A stretch of 64,000 nucleotides of DNA from Ilex aquifolium. Lineage: Eukaryota; Streptophyta; Magnoliopsida; Aquifoliales; Aquifoliaceae. The position numbers and the translations under genes are program-made. Numbering within the stretch: position 1 is the first letter of the stretch; every line of letters begins with the position of its first letter. The stretch is taken from contig OX637410.1 in the NCBI GenBank assembly GCA_951799425.1, forward strand, positions 558,001 through 622,000, in the 5' to 3' direction. Below are positions 42,754 to 55,660 of the stretch, piece after piece. A model generated the notes under the pieces. That model worked only from the letters and a program-made list of their open reading frames with translations. It was not told the origin of the DNA and searched no databases.

Positions 42754-44045
42754 TGTAAAACTCGAAAAATTTATTTTTTTGTAAAAGAAGGATAAAATGG
42801 TAATTAGCCATTATGTTATGGGTTGAAAACCCAAAATTTTCTAGAACTTGGATGACGTAATGGACCTCACGGTTGGATTCGTCTTGCAAAATCTATCTTC
42901 TTAGTCAATTTTCATCGAATTCGAGACAGCAGGATAAGAGATTTCGCGCAACTAAAATAAATGCGATCAAATTTTATTCGTGAAACCCATGAAATAATTT
43001 AAAATTAGTTCAAATAAAATATACCGAACTTATCACGAAATGAGATTTTTTAATTGATTCGGGATAAAATTGGATCAGAAAAAGACGGGACGTGTGGTAC
43101 ATTGTGAGCCAAGCATTGTAGAGTATAAAAAGGGAGAAAATAAAATTTTTCTCCCATTTGTGTTGCTGGGTTTTTCGAAAAGGAGAGAGAAAAGAGAAAA
43201 AAACCAAAACTTTTCCAACCTTTCTTCTCCGATCCACGATAATCCAACTGTTGGATCTCTTCGGGCCAAGAACAAATGTTGTTCTACGTGACAAGAGCTA
43301 TGTATATTTACAGGATTTTTTGGATCAAGCTAGGAAGCTAGATTCGAGTCTTTTGGAGTTTCTTCTACGTATATTTACGCTTCAAGAGGTAGAGTTCCTT
43401 TTCTAATTAGGTTTATTTCCAACCGAGGGTTGAAATATGGAATGTGTAGTGTGTTAGAGATGAAATCTCATGTATAACACATGCCTAGGGAGTTAGAAAA
43501 TGGAAATAGGTATAGGAGAATGTTTAAACCAACTATTGCATGATTGGGTGTTGATGAAATTGCTTGTTTGGGAATTTCAATGTGTTAATTTGGGCATGCT
43601 ATGTGTTTACATAATCTATGTGCCTTGTGGGTGTTTGATGAAATGCCTATGGTTGATAAAGTGTGTTATGTGTGTAGAATATGCTAAGACATGCTTTGGT
43701 GGTGTTGTGAAATGTAATTATATTCTTTATGATCTAATGTACATTAAGAAATTGGAATATGTTCATACTATGCTTATGATATGATGAACATGTTATTGTA
43801 ATTGTAATTGAAAACTTGATTGCATAGTGATATGGAATGCAATTGTTTATTACATCTACATATGCACGGGTAGCTTCGCATTGGGAAAAGGGATGAAAGG
43901 GATAGTTTGTGGTTTGGGTGTCTACTAGTGGGTGATATACCGCCTACTAGTGAAACAAAGGGAAAATGCTCAATGTTTTGACTTTGATCCCTACTTTGGG
44001 ATACTAAGTTAGTGCTCTATTGCTATCTTACAGGTGTGTAGATGG
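42754..44045 (+). mobile_element. Gypsy-1 5' LTR (internally deleted)
   Basis: It aligns along its first part with the solo LTR: tgtaaaa, tctagaactt.gatgacg.aa.ggacctcac, gtgtggtacattgtgagccaag, tataaaaagggagaaaa, then 'catatgcacgggta.c.tcgcatt' near 43862 (59595 in the solo LTR). The last third, including the palindrome array, is missing before gag, so a deletion joined LTR and gag. The TATA box is at 43124-43131. Confidence 0.7.
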
Positions 44046-44059
44046 TAAATAGAGGAAGA

Positions 44060-45238
44060 TGACACCGAAACGGCTGAGGGGGTGGGCGAAACAACAACCT
44101 AACAAAACCGGCCTTTGATCAACAAGCCTTCATGGAGGCTATGGGCATTATGGCTTCCACCTTTATGCAAGCCAGTGCCAACATGGGCAAAGGATGCTCA
44201 AACAACCTCAGGATGTTCAAGGCACACAGACCACCAACCTTTATGGAGGTGCGGATCCAATGGTAGCCGACCATTGGTTCCAACAAGTAGACAAGATCTT
44301 GGAGGCTATTGAGGTCACATCCGACGCCACTAAGATAAGGCTAGTTTTGTTCGAGCTTGAGGGAGAGGCTCATCTGTGGTGGGATTGGGCAAAAGCCTCA
44401 AAGAACATAGAGGCAATGACTTGGGGAGAGTTCCGCGAGCTCTTCATGAACAAATACTTCCCATTGGCTGTTTGGCAAGTTAAAGAATGGGAATACTTCC
44501 CATCAGCTGTTTGACGGTGATGGAATACCTGGCCATGTTCATCGAGCTAGCCCATTTCACCGACAACTACGTGGCCACGGACTTGGCCAAAGTAAGGATG
44601 TTTGAGGATGGATTGAAGTTGTCCATCCGAGGAAAGATTGTGGGCCACCGCCTATAAGACATAGACTCAATGGTTGAGACGACCATGGCCATTGAGAAGG
44701 AAGTGGAAGGCGTAAAGAGCATCCGGGAGGCTGGTGCTAAGGATAAGAAAAAGGAGAATCAACCTTCTTCTTCTAGTTTGGGGAATAAGCAAAAGACATC
44801 TACCCCACAAGGGTTCCAAGGGCAAGGCCGAGGCTACCAAGGCCATGGTCAATCTTCCCAAGGGTGGGAGAAATTTCATGGCCACCTATTAGGCCAGCCA
44901 GAGGACTTGCTTCATATGTCACTAGCCGGGCCACTTGAAGCGGGATTGTCCTCAGAGACAAGGATCCTAGAGTTTCGGGGACATCTTAGTTCGAGTCATC
45001 AATGAGACATCTGCAGACTTTCTTCACTCCTCCCTATCCCACCATGGGCCAGGGAAGTTATTTCCAGTTCCAGGGTGCTACACAGGCCCCTACCACTTCA
45101 CGAGCTGGGACTTTGCAATCAGGCTAGATGGTCCAGGGTTTGGGCCGAGGCTGAGGTTAGGGCTTTCAGGCAGGGACTTCAAGGACCCAGGGGCGAGTCT
45201 ACACCATCATACCACAGACTGAGCCGGCAGATCAATTA
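44060..45238 (+). pseudogene. Gypsy-1 gag remnant
   Basis: MTPKRLRGWAKQQ at 44060 is followed by an early stop. The retrotransposon gag domain is clear from 44230, with GADPMVADHWFQQVDKILEA, HLWWDWAKASKN and MTWGEFRELFMNKYFP, then a duplicated 'ccatt/catcgctgtttg' patch and stop at 44514. A second part follows (MEYLAMFIELAHFTD, then VRMFEDGLKLSIRGKIVGH). The zinc knuckle could not be found. Confidence 0.8.
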
Positions 45239-47209
45239 ATGATTCAGAGTACATTCTTACTCTCTCGCTTATGGGCAATGATATTGTTTGATTCGGGTGC
45301 ATCTCATGCATTTATTTCTACATCATGTGTGAAAGATTTGGTCTTAGGGGTTGAGACTTTAGAAGAGCCAATGCATGTGAGTTCTCCCCTAGGAACTAGG
45401 GTTTGCATTGATCAGATATGTCGGGGCTGTGAGCTAGAGATGTTAGAGATTATACTCACTGCGGACCTTAGGGTCATGGACATGTTGGAGTTTGACGTCA
45501 TCCTCATGATGGATTGGTTGGCAGCATATTGAGTAGTCATCGACTGTAATCGGAAGAGGGTCACCGCTTATACACTAGAGGGTATTTGCTTCAAATTTCA
45601 GGGAGAAAAGTAAGATGCTTTATCCCAAACTATGTATGACTCTAGTAGGCTCGAGTAGTTAATGGGTTGGCTTGCGAGCCTTACACTTAAGGATAACGCG
45701 AGATAGGATTTGGGTCTACCTCGTGCAGTGTGTGAGTATGCAGACGTTTTCCCAGATGAATTGCCAAGATTACCTCCACAACAGGATGTAGACTTCACCA
45801 TTGAGTTACAACCTGGTGCATCCCCTATTTTTATGCCGAGTTGCAAGAACTTAAGGTCCGGTTGCAAGAATTATTGGACAAGAGTTTCATTAGGCTGAGT
45901 GCCTCACTTTGGGGTGCTCCGGTGTTATTTTCCAAGAAGAAGGACAAGACCATTAGATTTTGTATAGACTACCGCCAATTGAATCAAGTTACTATCTAGA
46001 ATAGGTACCCACTACCAAGGATTGATGATCTCTTTGATTAACTAAGAGGGGCACGGGGCTACTCCAAGATAGATCAGCACACGGGATACCATCAGTTGAG
46101 GATTATGGAGGCGAACATCCCTAAGACGACATTCAGGATGTGATACGGGCATTTTGAGTTTACTGTTCTTCCATTTGGATTGATGAATGCCCTGGAGGCA
46201 TTCATGGACCTTATCCACAGGGTGTTCTAACCCTAATTTGATCAGTTTGTCATGGCCTTTGTTGATGACATCCTAATCTACTCCAAATCCAAGGAAGAGC
46301 ATGAGGGTCACTTGAGGATTGGTCTTTAGACCTTGAGAGACCACCAATTGTACGTCAAGTTCACCAAGTGTAAATTTTGGCTGACGAAGGTAAAATTTAT
46401 GGGACACGTGGTGTTCACTATGGGTGTGTTAGTAGACCCGGAGAAGGTTAAGGCGATTATGAGTTGGGAGAGGCCTAAGTCAGTACTCGAGATACATAGT
46501 TTCATAGGATTGGCAGGATATTATCGGAGGTTCATTGAGGACTTCTCATGGCTAGCTATACCTATAACTAGACTAACCAGGAAAGAGGTCAACTTTCAGT
46601 GGGATGACTCGTGTGAGAGGGCATTCCAAGAGTTGAAGAGGAGGCTTACTTCAGCTCCTATTCTTATAGTTCCTAAGAGAGGGCATAGGTACACAGTCTA
46701 TTGTGATGCTTCGAAGAATGGACTTGGATGTGGTTTGATGTAGTCCGGGAAGGTGGTAGCTTACGGTTTCACTACAATTGAAGAGCCACAAGCAGAACTA
46801 CCCCACGCACGACATGGAGTTGGCGGCCGTCATATTTGCCTTGAAGGCATATTGCCGCTATTTGTATGGAGAATAGTTTGAGGTATTTTCGGATCATAAA
46901 AATCTGAAGTACATCTTCATACAACAGGACCTCAATATGAGGCAGTGCAGGTGGATGGAGTACCTGTAGGATTATGACCTTACTTTGCATTACCATCCTA
47001 GTAAGGCAAATGTGGTGGCTAGTGCACTTAGTCGGTAGTCATGGGAAGTCTTAGCTAGTATAGCTTCCCGGTAGTGGTGGATGCTCGAGGCTATGGGATA
47101 GTTCGGGCCACACTACAAGGGTTAGGCTTAGGGAACTTTGGGGAGGCTTGTGGCTACGTCTTCCATATTGAGTAGAGTGATCGAGTCCTAGGGACAGAAC
47201 ACAGAGATA
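45239..47209 (+). pseudogene. Gypsy-1 pol remnant (protease, RT, RNase H)
   Basis: The protease reads ILFDSGASHAFISTSCVKD (45284) and DVILMMDWLAAY. RT starts with [20 protein letters not shown] (45750), [20 protein letters not shown] (45918), LPFGLMNALEAFM and the active site [10 protein letters not shown] (46258). RNase H begins at YTVYCDASKNGLGCGLM (46690), and LHYHPSKANVVASALSR marks the end of the domain (46990). Many in-frame stops (TAG/TGA, often one transition from a sense codon) show decay, consistent with methylated-cytosine deamination. The integrase is gone; Athila sequence begins near 47210. Confidence 0.8.
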
Positions 47210-49370
47210 TTGTCCATCAACCCACACCACGTCGCAGCATTTGGACGCACTGGAGTCCACTATGCACGGGCTGTCGATCATGGTGACGCTGCTTTTCTAG
47301 CATACGTTCCCGGGTGAGCCCATCCCCAGTAGACCTCCATAGCCCCCAACCGGACCGTCTACTTTAGCTCCTGTACCTTCCACGACTATTGTGGTGGGAG
47401 AGACCGACGAGGATGAAGATGATGAGGAGACGGAGTCTGGGTCTGGGACTGAGGGGGAGGATGCCTTTGATGACGATAGTGATGGAGGGGGTGTTTAGGA
47501 TGACTCTTGTATTTTGTTTCTTTTAATTTTAGGATGTACAGTTAGGGTTAGTTCATCGGCCTAGTAGAAGTGTCTTTAGGTTTTGGGCCGTTTTGTTTTG
47601 AAACTCGAACCCATTGTAATGAACTTTTGAGAATGATCAATGAAAATACCATAGTTGTTACATTTTATCATTGCCCAAGTCTTTTCTTAATTGCAATATG
47701 ATTTTTTGGATTTTGAGTGTTTGGATGTTTGTTTGTATGAATGGATTTTGTTTTAATTTATAGTTTGTGGTTTAAAGTAAATGTTTGCTAGGGACTAGCA
47801 AAGCTCAAGTTGGGGGGTGTGATTAGCACAAAATATTGCATATATTGGATGTTGTTATGCCCTTTTATACTTGCTTTTGTTGTGATTTTGGGGAGAAATG
47901 TGTTTAATCTTTTCTTTAATGGAGTTTTGTGTATATGTAGGTGAAAAGACGTTAATGGCTTGAGTTAAGCCCCCATTGAAGTGTTTGAAATCAATGAAGA
48001 TGAGGGGATAACTTAAAGGAAGGTTGAAAGGTGAAGAAATCAGGAAAAATGCAATTAGGATGAAAACCTTTAGGAAGGTTTTGTCTACTAGAATGAACCT
48101 TCTGGAAGGTTTGTATAAACCTTCCGGAAGGTTTTGCTCACTGGAATGCTGTTTCAACTGTTCCTGCACAAACCTTCCGGAAGGTTTTGCCCAGAATACC
48201 CAGATAGCCTGCAACTCAAGCTCTGCCATTTGGGGGCCCCACCTACACTTTTTACACTTGTCCCCTGATATCCCTTACACACATACAAGCCTCTCCTCAC
48301 CTCAAGTTTGACTTTGAATGCCATTGCATTAATGAGGGGGAGAGAGAAGAGGCAAGCCAGGGAGATGCAGGCTAGGTCTGTCCTAGCCTGCCCAATGCAA
48401 TTCAATCAGCCTCCTATGGATGGGAGGTCTGTCTCACACCTAGAGGGAGCTCCATGGACGTTTTTGGGGCATTCATTACAATTAATTCAGATGGTATTGC
48501 ATTGTAGAGAGAGAAGCTCCAAGGAAGAAGACATAGTTTTAGAGAGATAAGTTAGATTTTTGCATTTCCTTTACCCATTTTCACTTGTAATCTTATGTAA
48601 GACGTTTGTAAGCTTTATTGATTGTCTTTAATGTCATTTATTTCCAGTACATTGCAAGTTTAGTTGAATATCTTAGAATCTACCATTGTTGTAATTAAGT
48701 TTTCTACATTTCAAGCTTTTAAAATGGGTATTCAATGCATTTCTTCTTAGTTAACTTTTCTTGCATTAAGTTCCAATCTTCATTTCTTTACAATGTCTCT
48801 CTACTTCATTAATGTTCTTGCATTAAATATGAGTATCTAAGCCTTAAGTTGGCTAATCCAAGGAAGAACTCCTCTTGGGTATGCTAAATCAGCTCTTTTT
48901 CATTCCTCCTCGTAGTGTATGTTGATTTGGTTTGACTAGGTTGAGTGTGGACATGGTTGTGAGTTCTTGATACACCGTAGAATTGTCACGGTGTATGCTT
49001 GAATCCTCACCTCCATTTTAGTCTCGCGCTTCCTATAAATCAATCAAACATCTAGACACCATTGGAGGAAGGTCTTGAGTTGATTTGGCATTCCCATTGG
49101 AATGACCTCTTCGGATTAGCCAACACTTGTTTCCATTTTATTTTCATCAAGAACACAAATCACCAAACTCAAACATCAAAGATTTTTACACTTTTTCTTT
49201 TTCACCAAAATCACCTTCAAAACAATTCACCTCCTTTCTTGGAGAGACGACCTTGGAATACGATTTCCAAGTAAAACATGACACTTGAAAGTCTCTCTGC
49301 GCTTGGGGAGCACTTTTGTTCACACACACACATTTCATTCACACACCCGTTTTCCCATTTCTTGGATGGT
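47210..49370 (+). mobile_element. Athila fragment inside Gypsy-1 (3' interior plus LTR)
   Basis: The left part matches the end of the Athila second gene near 63300-63540, including the proline-rich stretch and acidic tail (GETDEDEDDEETESG, 47396). A polypurine tract aagttggggggtg (47805) and an LTR starting at about 47818 (tgtgattagcacaaaatattgcat) follow. The LTR continues to near 49370, where the Gypsy-1 LTR tail begins. It carries the AACCTTCCGGAAGGTT array. Confidence 0.7.
48060..48195. repeat. AACCTTCCGGAAGGTT palindrome array in an Athila LTR
   Basis: Four copies of the 16-bp palindrome or a one-base variant occur (about 48066, 48105, 48117 and 48171), each followed by tttg. The block ends gttttgcccaga, which is also found at the end of the different array at 55545-55670 in another Athila LTR. 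Confidence 0.85.
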
Positions 49371-49404
49371 TAAAGGTTGGAAAGATTTGGGAAAAATCTG
49401 AGCT

Positions 49405-49680
49405 CAAGTACTAGTATCTAAGTGATTAAGTACCGGTACCACATTGTCAAATGACCCAAGTACTAGTACCTAAAACTATATGCACTAGTACCTGGATTCC
49501 AGTGGGCTCAGGTACCGGTACCCCGATGAACAGTGGGCTCAGGTACTGGTACCAAGACATATAGGTACTAGTACCTAAAAAATAGTGGGCTCAGATACTG
49601 GTACTAGTGTAAAGGTACCTGACAAACAGAAGGCCCATGTACCGGTATCACACATCAGAAGTACCGATACCTCGTCCCAA
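49405..49680. repeat. GGTACCGGTACC-type array in the Gypsy-1 3' LTR tail
   Basis: About ten copies of (a)ggtac(c/t)(g/a)gtacc are spaced 15-40 bp apart, several within 'gtgggctcaggtac'. The equivalent position of the solo LTR (60475-60652) carries the related GTACCGGTAC array. Confidence 0.85.
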
Positions 49681-50213
49681 AATTTGAAATTTTAAATGTA
49701 ACACTTAGGGGAATTCACTCTTTGAACGACCTCTACGGACGATATAAATGGATAATAAAAAGCTCAAATTTACTGGGGCTTGGACCTTGGAATGGTCATG
49801 TGATGGATATGTATACAGGTTATGTGTTGGGTAGTGCTTCGGTACAAGAGAGACTCTACCGAAAGTTTGTTTTGGTTATGACCCTGATGAATGGGGTGTA
49901 ACAACGTGGTATCGGGTTATGCGGTACTCACGGGTATACTTTCGCGGGTTGATGGGTAATCAACGGATTGAGAAAGGACCCCAGGATTTTGGGGCATCAC
50001 ACTTAGTCTTGTCCTTCCTTGAGGAGACGATCTTGAAAACTTTTTTTGAGTTAAGACACGACACGTAAGCCTCCATGCGCTTGGGGAGTAACTTTTGCAT
50101 CACCACAACTTTAAGGCCACACCACCTTTGGCATTCACCTACATTCCATCATAACCCCTCAAACAAAACCCCACCACCATCGAGGTGAAACAAGAAAATA
50201 AATCAATGATTTT

Positions 50214-50232
50214 TGGCACCGTTGCCTGGGAA
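50214..50232 (+). promoter_or_regulatory. Athila-1 primer-binding site
   Basis: TGGCACCGTTGCCTGGGAA resembles the TGGCGCCGTTGCCGGGGA primer site typical of Athila/Tat elements (tRNA-Asp, from memory), with a few changes, and lies directly after the 5' LTR end. Confidence 0.75.
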
Positions 50233-50365
50233 GGCACAAGTGCTAAACAATTGAAGGTGATTTGAACCAACGGAGGTAAGTCTCGTGATTTTCATCACGA
50301 GCCAAGGTACATTTTTCATTTGTATTTAATTGTGCATAATTTTCTATTGTAGTTAGTACATTTGC

Positions 50366-52169
50366 ATGTGGGGACGTGATAACCAAAATAGATTAGTTAG
50401 ACGTAACCAAGGGTCAAACATGAACATAAACCAAGACCCTCCCGAAGATGCTGGGAATAATTTTGGGGACGATGGTCCTAACAATCCAAGGGACAGGAGA
50501 GTGCAAAACCCTCGAGTACAAAACCCCTGAATGCAATTCCCCCTTCCAATAAATGAAGGAAATAATCTCCCTATTGATCCCACAACGAGGTCAATGAGAA
50601 ATTATCTCCAACCCACACGAAACACCACCCCATCATGCATACTCTTACCTGTGCAGGCACATGGTTTTCTTGTCAAACTGGGCATGTTACAACTACTTCC
50701 TCAATTCCATGGCATAGAACGTGAAAATCCTTACATATTAAGGAATTTGAGGAAATAGTTGGAACATTCATATCAAATCGTGCAATGGAAGACATGGCAC
50801 ACATGAAGTTTTTCCCTTTTCTCTCAAGAATAAAGGAAAAACTTGGTTGAACTCCTTGAAATCATGCTCGATAAGTTCTTTGGCCCAAATGTTAGCTGAA
50901 TTTTTAAACGAATTTTTCTAGTGCCCAAGACCACTGCTTTGAAAAAACAATCTTGGGATATCACTGATCCTGCCGATGTACCAAGGTTTTCTACGGGTAC
51001 TCAACCAAGTGGTGGCGGGGTATATAACTTGAGTGACCAAGAAGATTTGCTTGCTAAAATTACGAAGTTGTCCCGCAACGTGGAAAGCTTTTAGGTCAAT
51101 AGGAGGAATAAAGTGTCAAATGTCACTAAGGTAGAGGAATTTGCTCGATTTTTGAAAGTGTTGAGCACTCCATCTCAAAGTGTCCAAACATTTCAGCACT
51201 TAAGGAAGTGTATCATGAGCAAGTGCATGAATTCAATCAAACTAGGGAGTCATATTCTCCACACTCTAGCACGTACAATATGGGATGGAACTCCCACCCA
51301 AACTTTAGTTAGAAGAATGAAAATCCTATACCTCATGGATCCACTTCATTGCCACCTTCCATCCCACCCAAGCAAAACCAACCATTTTATGGTCATGATC
51401 TGTCTTCTAGTTCTCAATATCAAAGGTCCAATCCATAAGGGTTTTCCCAAAACTTGCCTCAACAAGGGTTTGGTCAACAAGTACAACCCAATCCACCCAC
51501 ATATCAACTTCCACATAAGATAAATTTGGAGGACATCATGCATCAATGCATTCAAATTCAAATTGCAACCAATAACCAAAACACTGCAGCTTTTAATGAC
51601 ATCCAGACACAATTTACCAAGTTAACTAATGTCATGGGTCATTTCAACAAGAAAAATGGAATTTCCCGCACAACCCCAAGAGAACCCCAAGGTTCAACAT
51701 GTGATCGAGTCGTTCGATTCCACTAAAGAAAATTTTGAGCAACTCAAAGCTGTCACCACTCTTAGGAGTGGAAAGGAAATTGAAAAATCTATTTTACCTA
51801 AGGTCTCACCAAAGGCCACTTTGAAAAATGAAAAAGAGACCAAGGGTAACTCTGGAGAGGGTGAACAACTTGAGAAGCCCAAGGTTTTTGATTTAATTGT
51901 GAATGATTGTCCTATCCCTGCCCTTTATCCTCAATGGTTGAGGGCACCTGCTAAGATTGCTAATTATTCTAATATTCTTGAGATGTTTAGGCAGGTGAAG
52001 ATCAATATTCCACTCCTTGATGCCATCAAGCAAACCCGCACTTGTGCAAAGATATTAAAAGATTTATGCACCGTAGAGGGGAAGTTGAATGTGCACAAGA
52101 AAGCATTCCTCACCAAACAAGTGAGCTCCATCTTGAGGACAAATACCCCACCAAAGTTAAAGGATCCCG
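50366..52169 (+). pseudogene. Athila-1 gag remnant
   Basis: The frame MWGRDNQNRLVRRNQGSN opens at 50366 with a stop at about 50528. SMRNYLQPTRNTTPSCILLP and LLPQFHGIERENPYI (50594-50745) are the signature of Athila gag. Further broken pieces follow: GGGVYNLSDQEDLLAKI (51015), INLEDIMHQCIQIQIATNNQ (51520) and AVTTLRSGKEIEKSI (51750). Frameshifts at about 50755, 51093 and 51660 break it. Confidence 0.85.
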
Positions 52170-52560
52170 ACTGCCCTACCATTTCCATCACCATATGGAA
52201 TTTCCATGTGGAACAAGCATTGCTAGACTTAGGAGTAAGTGTCAACCTTCTACAATTTTTGATGTACCAATAACTACAGCTAGAGGAGTTGATCCAACCT
52301 CTATCACTCTTTAGCTAGCGGACCATAGCGTGAGAACACCAAGGGAAGTAACAGAGGATGTGTTGGTCCAAGTGGATAAATTTTATTTTTTCGTTGATTT
52401 CATTGTGCTTGACACTCACCCAGTTGCAAAACTCACTGCCCAAATTCCTGTCATTTTAGGTAGACCTTATTTTGCAACTTCTAATGTCGTGTTCAATTGC
52501 AGGAATGGTCTAATGAAACAAGCATTTTGAAATATGATAATGAATCTTAATGTGTTCAAC
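52170..52560 (+). pseudogene. Athila-1 protease remnant
   Basis: The active-site region reads VEQALLDLGVSVNLL (52207), with DLG-V-S in place of the family DLGAS. After a frameshift come REVTEDVLVQVDKFYFFVDF and IPVILGRPYFATSNVVFNCR. This is the Athila retropepsin layout. Confidence 0.8.
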
Positions 52561-53040
52561 CTATGCAAGCAATTGGGGAATGATGACGAAATTCATTAAG
52601 TCAATAGGATTGACATATTTGTGCAGCATCACATGGCCTTAATGTGCAATATAAGTTTGCGGGAGGAAAATTTTGTTGACGATTTGGAACTGGAGAATGT
52701 CCAAGGGGTGGGAAGTTGGACCCCAACATTTGAGAAGTTACCTCCACAAGAGAAGAAATTTTTTTCATCCACTGTGCAACCACCAACTTTGGAGTTAAAG
52801 CCATTACCTTCCACACTGAAATATGCATTCTTGGGGGAGAACCAAATATTTCCAGTGGTGATAAGCTCTTCACTAGAGCCAGAGCAAGAGAAATAATTGT
52901 TGAGAGTCTTGAGGAAACACAACGGAGCAATCAGTTAGACTATTGCCGGCATCAAGGGAATTAGCCCTCTCATTTGCACTCACAGAATATATTTTGAAGA
53001 GGATGTCAAGCCATCCTGACAACCACAAAGGAGACTCAAT

Positions 53041-54310
53041 CAAATTATGAAGGATGTGGTTAGAGATGAAGTACTCAAGCTACTTGATGTGGGAATTATC
53101 TTTGTGATTATCGACAGTAAGTGGGTCAATCCCACACAAGCAATACCAAAAAAGTCGGGAGTGACAGTAGTAGCTAATGAAGAGAATGGATTGATCCCAA
53201 CTCAGGTGGAAAGTTTGCATAGACTACTGAAATCTCAACTCAAGCACTCGCAATGATCATTTCCCGCTATCATTCCTTGACCAAGTGTTGGAAAAGGTAG
53301 CAGGACATCTATTCTATTTCTTCTTGGATTGCTACTCCGGTTATAATCAAATAGAGATCGCCTTGGAAGATTAAGAAAAGACCACATTCACTTGCCCCTT
53401 TAAAACATATGCCCATCGCTAAATGCTATTTGGGCTATGCAATGCCCTTGAGACTTTTCATTGGTGTATGATGGGGATATTCAGTGACATGGTGGAAAAA
53501 ATTATGGAAGTTTTCATGGATGACTTTTCGGTGTTTGGGGACTCTTTCATAGGATGTTTGGGAAAATTGGAGAGAGTATTAAAGAGATCTGAAGAGAAGA
53601 ACTTGGTGCTTAACTGGGAGAAGTGCTATTTCATGGTGACTCAAGGGATTATGTTGGGTCACACTTTGTCTGCAAAGGGAATAGAGGTGGACAAGTCTAA
53701 AGTGGAAGGAATTTCCAATCTGCCTACTCCCAAGATAGTCAAAGACATCAGGTCGTTTATTGGCCATGCAGGTTTCTATCATCGTTTCATTAAAGATTTA
53801 AGTGCATTGGCAAGACCCTAGACAAATTTGCTGGCAAAGGATGTCCCATTTGTGTGGTCAAATGATTATGAGGCATCTTTTAAAAAACAAAAAAGTATGA
53901 GAATCTCACCTCCAATCATGCAACCACCCAATTAGGAACTCCCATTTGAGCTCATGTGCGATGCGAGTGATTACATGGTTCAGTGGAGTGCTAGGTCAAA
54001 GGGAAGATAAAAAATCTCATGTCATATACTAAGTTAGCAAAACCTTAAATGAAGCTCAAATGAACTACACCACTACTGAAAAGGAGTTGCTAGCTATAGT
54101 ATTTGTTTTGGATAAATTTATGTTATATATCATTGGTTCGCATATAGTAGTCTATATTGATCACACTGCTTTGAAGTATTTGTTATCTAAGCAGGATGCC
54201 AAACTGAGACTCATTAGGTAGATCCTCCTCCTTCAAGGATTCCATTTGATCATCATAGACAAGAAAGGAGTTAAGAATCTGGTGGCGGACCATTTATCAC
54301 GACTTGTTGT
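53041..54310 (+). pseudogene. Athila-1 reverse transcriptase and RNase H remnant
   Basis: RT begins at MKDVVRDEVLKLLDVGIIF (53047), with QAIPKKSGVTVV. The active site reads FMDDFSVFG (53513), followed by GHTLSAKGIEVDKSKVEGI and IRSFIGHAGFYHRFIKDLS. RNase H shows NYTTTEKELLAIVFVLDKF, HIVVYIDHTALKYLLSKQDA and the GVKNLVADHLSRL end (54270). A frameshift near 53200 and scattered stops disable it. Confidence 0.85.
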
Positions 54311-54640
54311 CCAAGACACCGAAGTGCACATCCCTATCCCTGACTCTTTCCCGGATGAGCATTTATTTTCTATTCATTTAGTTTGTCCATGATATGTTGA
54401 CATTTGTAATTTTCTTGCCACAACACAAATGCCTCCACACTAGAGCCCGCAGGACAAGAGAAAATTCATGGCAGAGGTGAAGTACTTTTACTTCGACAAT
54501 CCATACATATTCAAGTATTGCCTTGACTAAGTTATGAGGAGATGCATACCAGAAAATGAACAACGTGATGTCCTTTCCTTCTGCCACTTCAAAGCATGTG
54601 GCGGGCACTTCTCTAAAAACTTCAGCTAAGATCTTAGAAA

Positions 54641-55077
54641 ATGGTTTTTTACTGGCTAACATTATTTAAAGACTATGTTTCATTTTGTAAACAATGTGAT
54701 AGGTGTCAGAGGCTGGGAAGTATGACCTGTAGGAACATGACGCCCCTTACTCCCATTTTTGTCATTGATTGTTGGGGCATCGATTTCATGGTTCCATTTC
54801 CTGTGTCATATGGCTACCTTTACATACTCCTGACAATTGATTACGTGTCTAAGTGTGTAGAGGCAATCCCAACCATGACCAATGACCACCGCTTTGTGGT
54901 CAAGTTTTCAAAAGAAAATATTTTGTATACGTTTGGGATGCCTTAAGCTATGATAAGTGATGGTGGTTTACATTTCTGCAATAGGCCATTTGCTTTATTG
55001 ATGCATAAGTATGGCATAACACACAAGCTGGCCACCGCATATCACCTACAGACCAATGGCCAAGCCGAGTTGGCAGA
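54641..55077 (+). pseudogene. Athila-1 integrase, first part
   Basis: CKQCDRCQRLGSMTCRNMTP is the zinc-binding end. WGIDFMVPFPVSYGYLYILL and DYVSKCVEAIP start the catalytic core. MISDGGLHFCNRPF and LATAYHLQTNGQAELAD follow. It is cut at 55077 by an LTR and resumes near 56980. Confidence 0.85.
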
Positions 55078-55309
55078 TGAGCACATAATATTGCATATTT
55101 AACGGCCTCATTACATGCATTTTAACTCAACTTTGCATTTAATTACATAGAGTTAGTCAAATTTATGAATAATGTGAAAATTTTGATGTTGTAGGTAATC
55201 ATAGGGTAAATGATGGCTTTCGGAATCCTGCTACTAAGTGTGGATGAGTGGTCAAGAGATGAACACATTACATGAGGATTAGGAGGCTTTAAAGTAAAAG
55301 AAATCAAGG

Positions 55310-55660
55310 AGGTAACGGTACTTGGTATCATAGGTACCGGTATCTAAGCCAACTGGAATTTTGGTACCGGTACCCGCACCAATTGGTAGTAGTACCCCGA
55401 TATTTGGCATTTTTGACCATGATCAACTTCGAATCTGAAAAAGTGAAAAACATGAAAGTTGTAGATCTGGATGTCCTCTATCTTGTGTCAAAATTTCAGC
55501 TCAATAGGACAGTAGTAAAAAAAGTTATGACAAATTTACGTAAAGACCTACTAGTAGAAGACATGCAAGACCCACTGGTAGAAGACATGCAAAACATACT
55601 GGTAGAAGACCTTACTGAAAAATACCTATTGGTAGGTTTTTGACGTTCTACTGGTAGGTT
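55310..55660. repeat. Two successive palindrome arrays in the Athila LTR
   Basis: At 55310-55400 there are copies of ggtac(c/t)ggtac(c). At 55548-55660 six copies of c(t/c)a(c/t)t(a/g)gtag occur, starting with the perfect palindrome ctactagtag, with period about 27 bp in the first three (agaagacatgcaa between them). The block ends gttttgcccaga as in the array at 48060-48195. Confidence 0.8.

Larger units (their letters stand above)
42754..50001 (+). mobile_element. Gypsy-1, inserted in the Athila-1 5' LTR, with CTTAG duplication
   Basis: The left end TGTAAAACTCG at 42754 and right end ggggcatcaca at 50001 match the ends of the solo LTR at 58475-60926. The 5-bp target CTTAG occurs at 42749-42753 and again at 50002-50006, and the Athila LTR text continues across the gap. 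Inside are a shortened 5' LTR (TATA 'tataaaaag' at 43124), gag, protease, RT and RNase H of a Ty3/gypsy element, then an Athila fragment (about 47210-49370), then only the tail of the 3' LTR (about 49370-50001). Confidence 0.8.
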
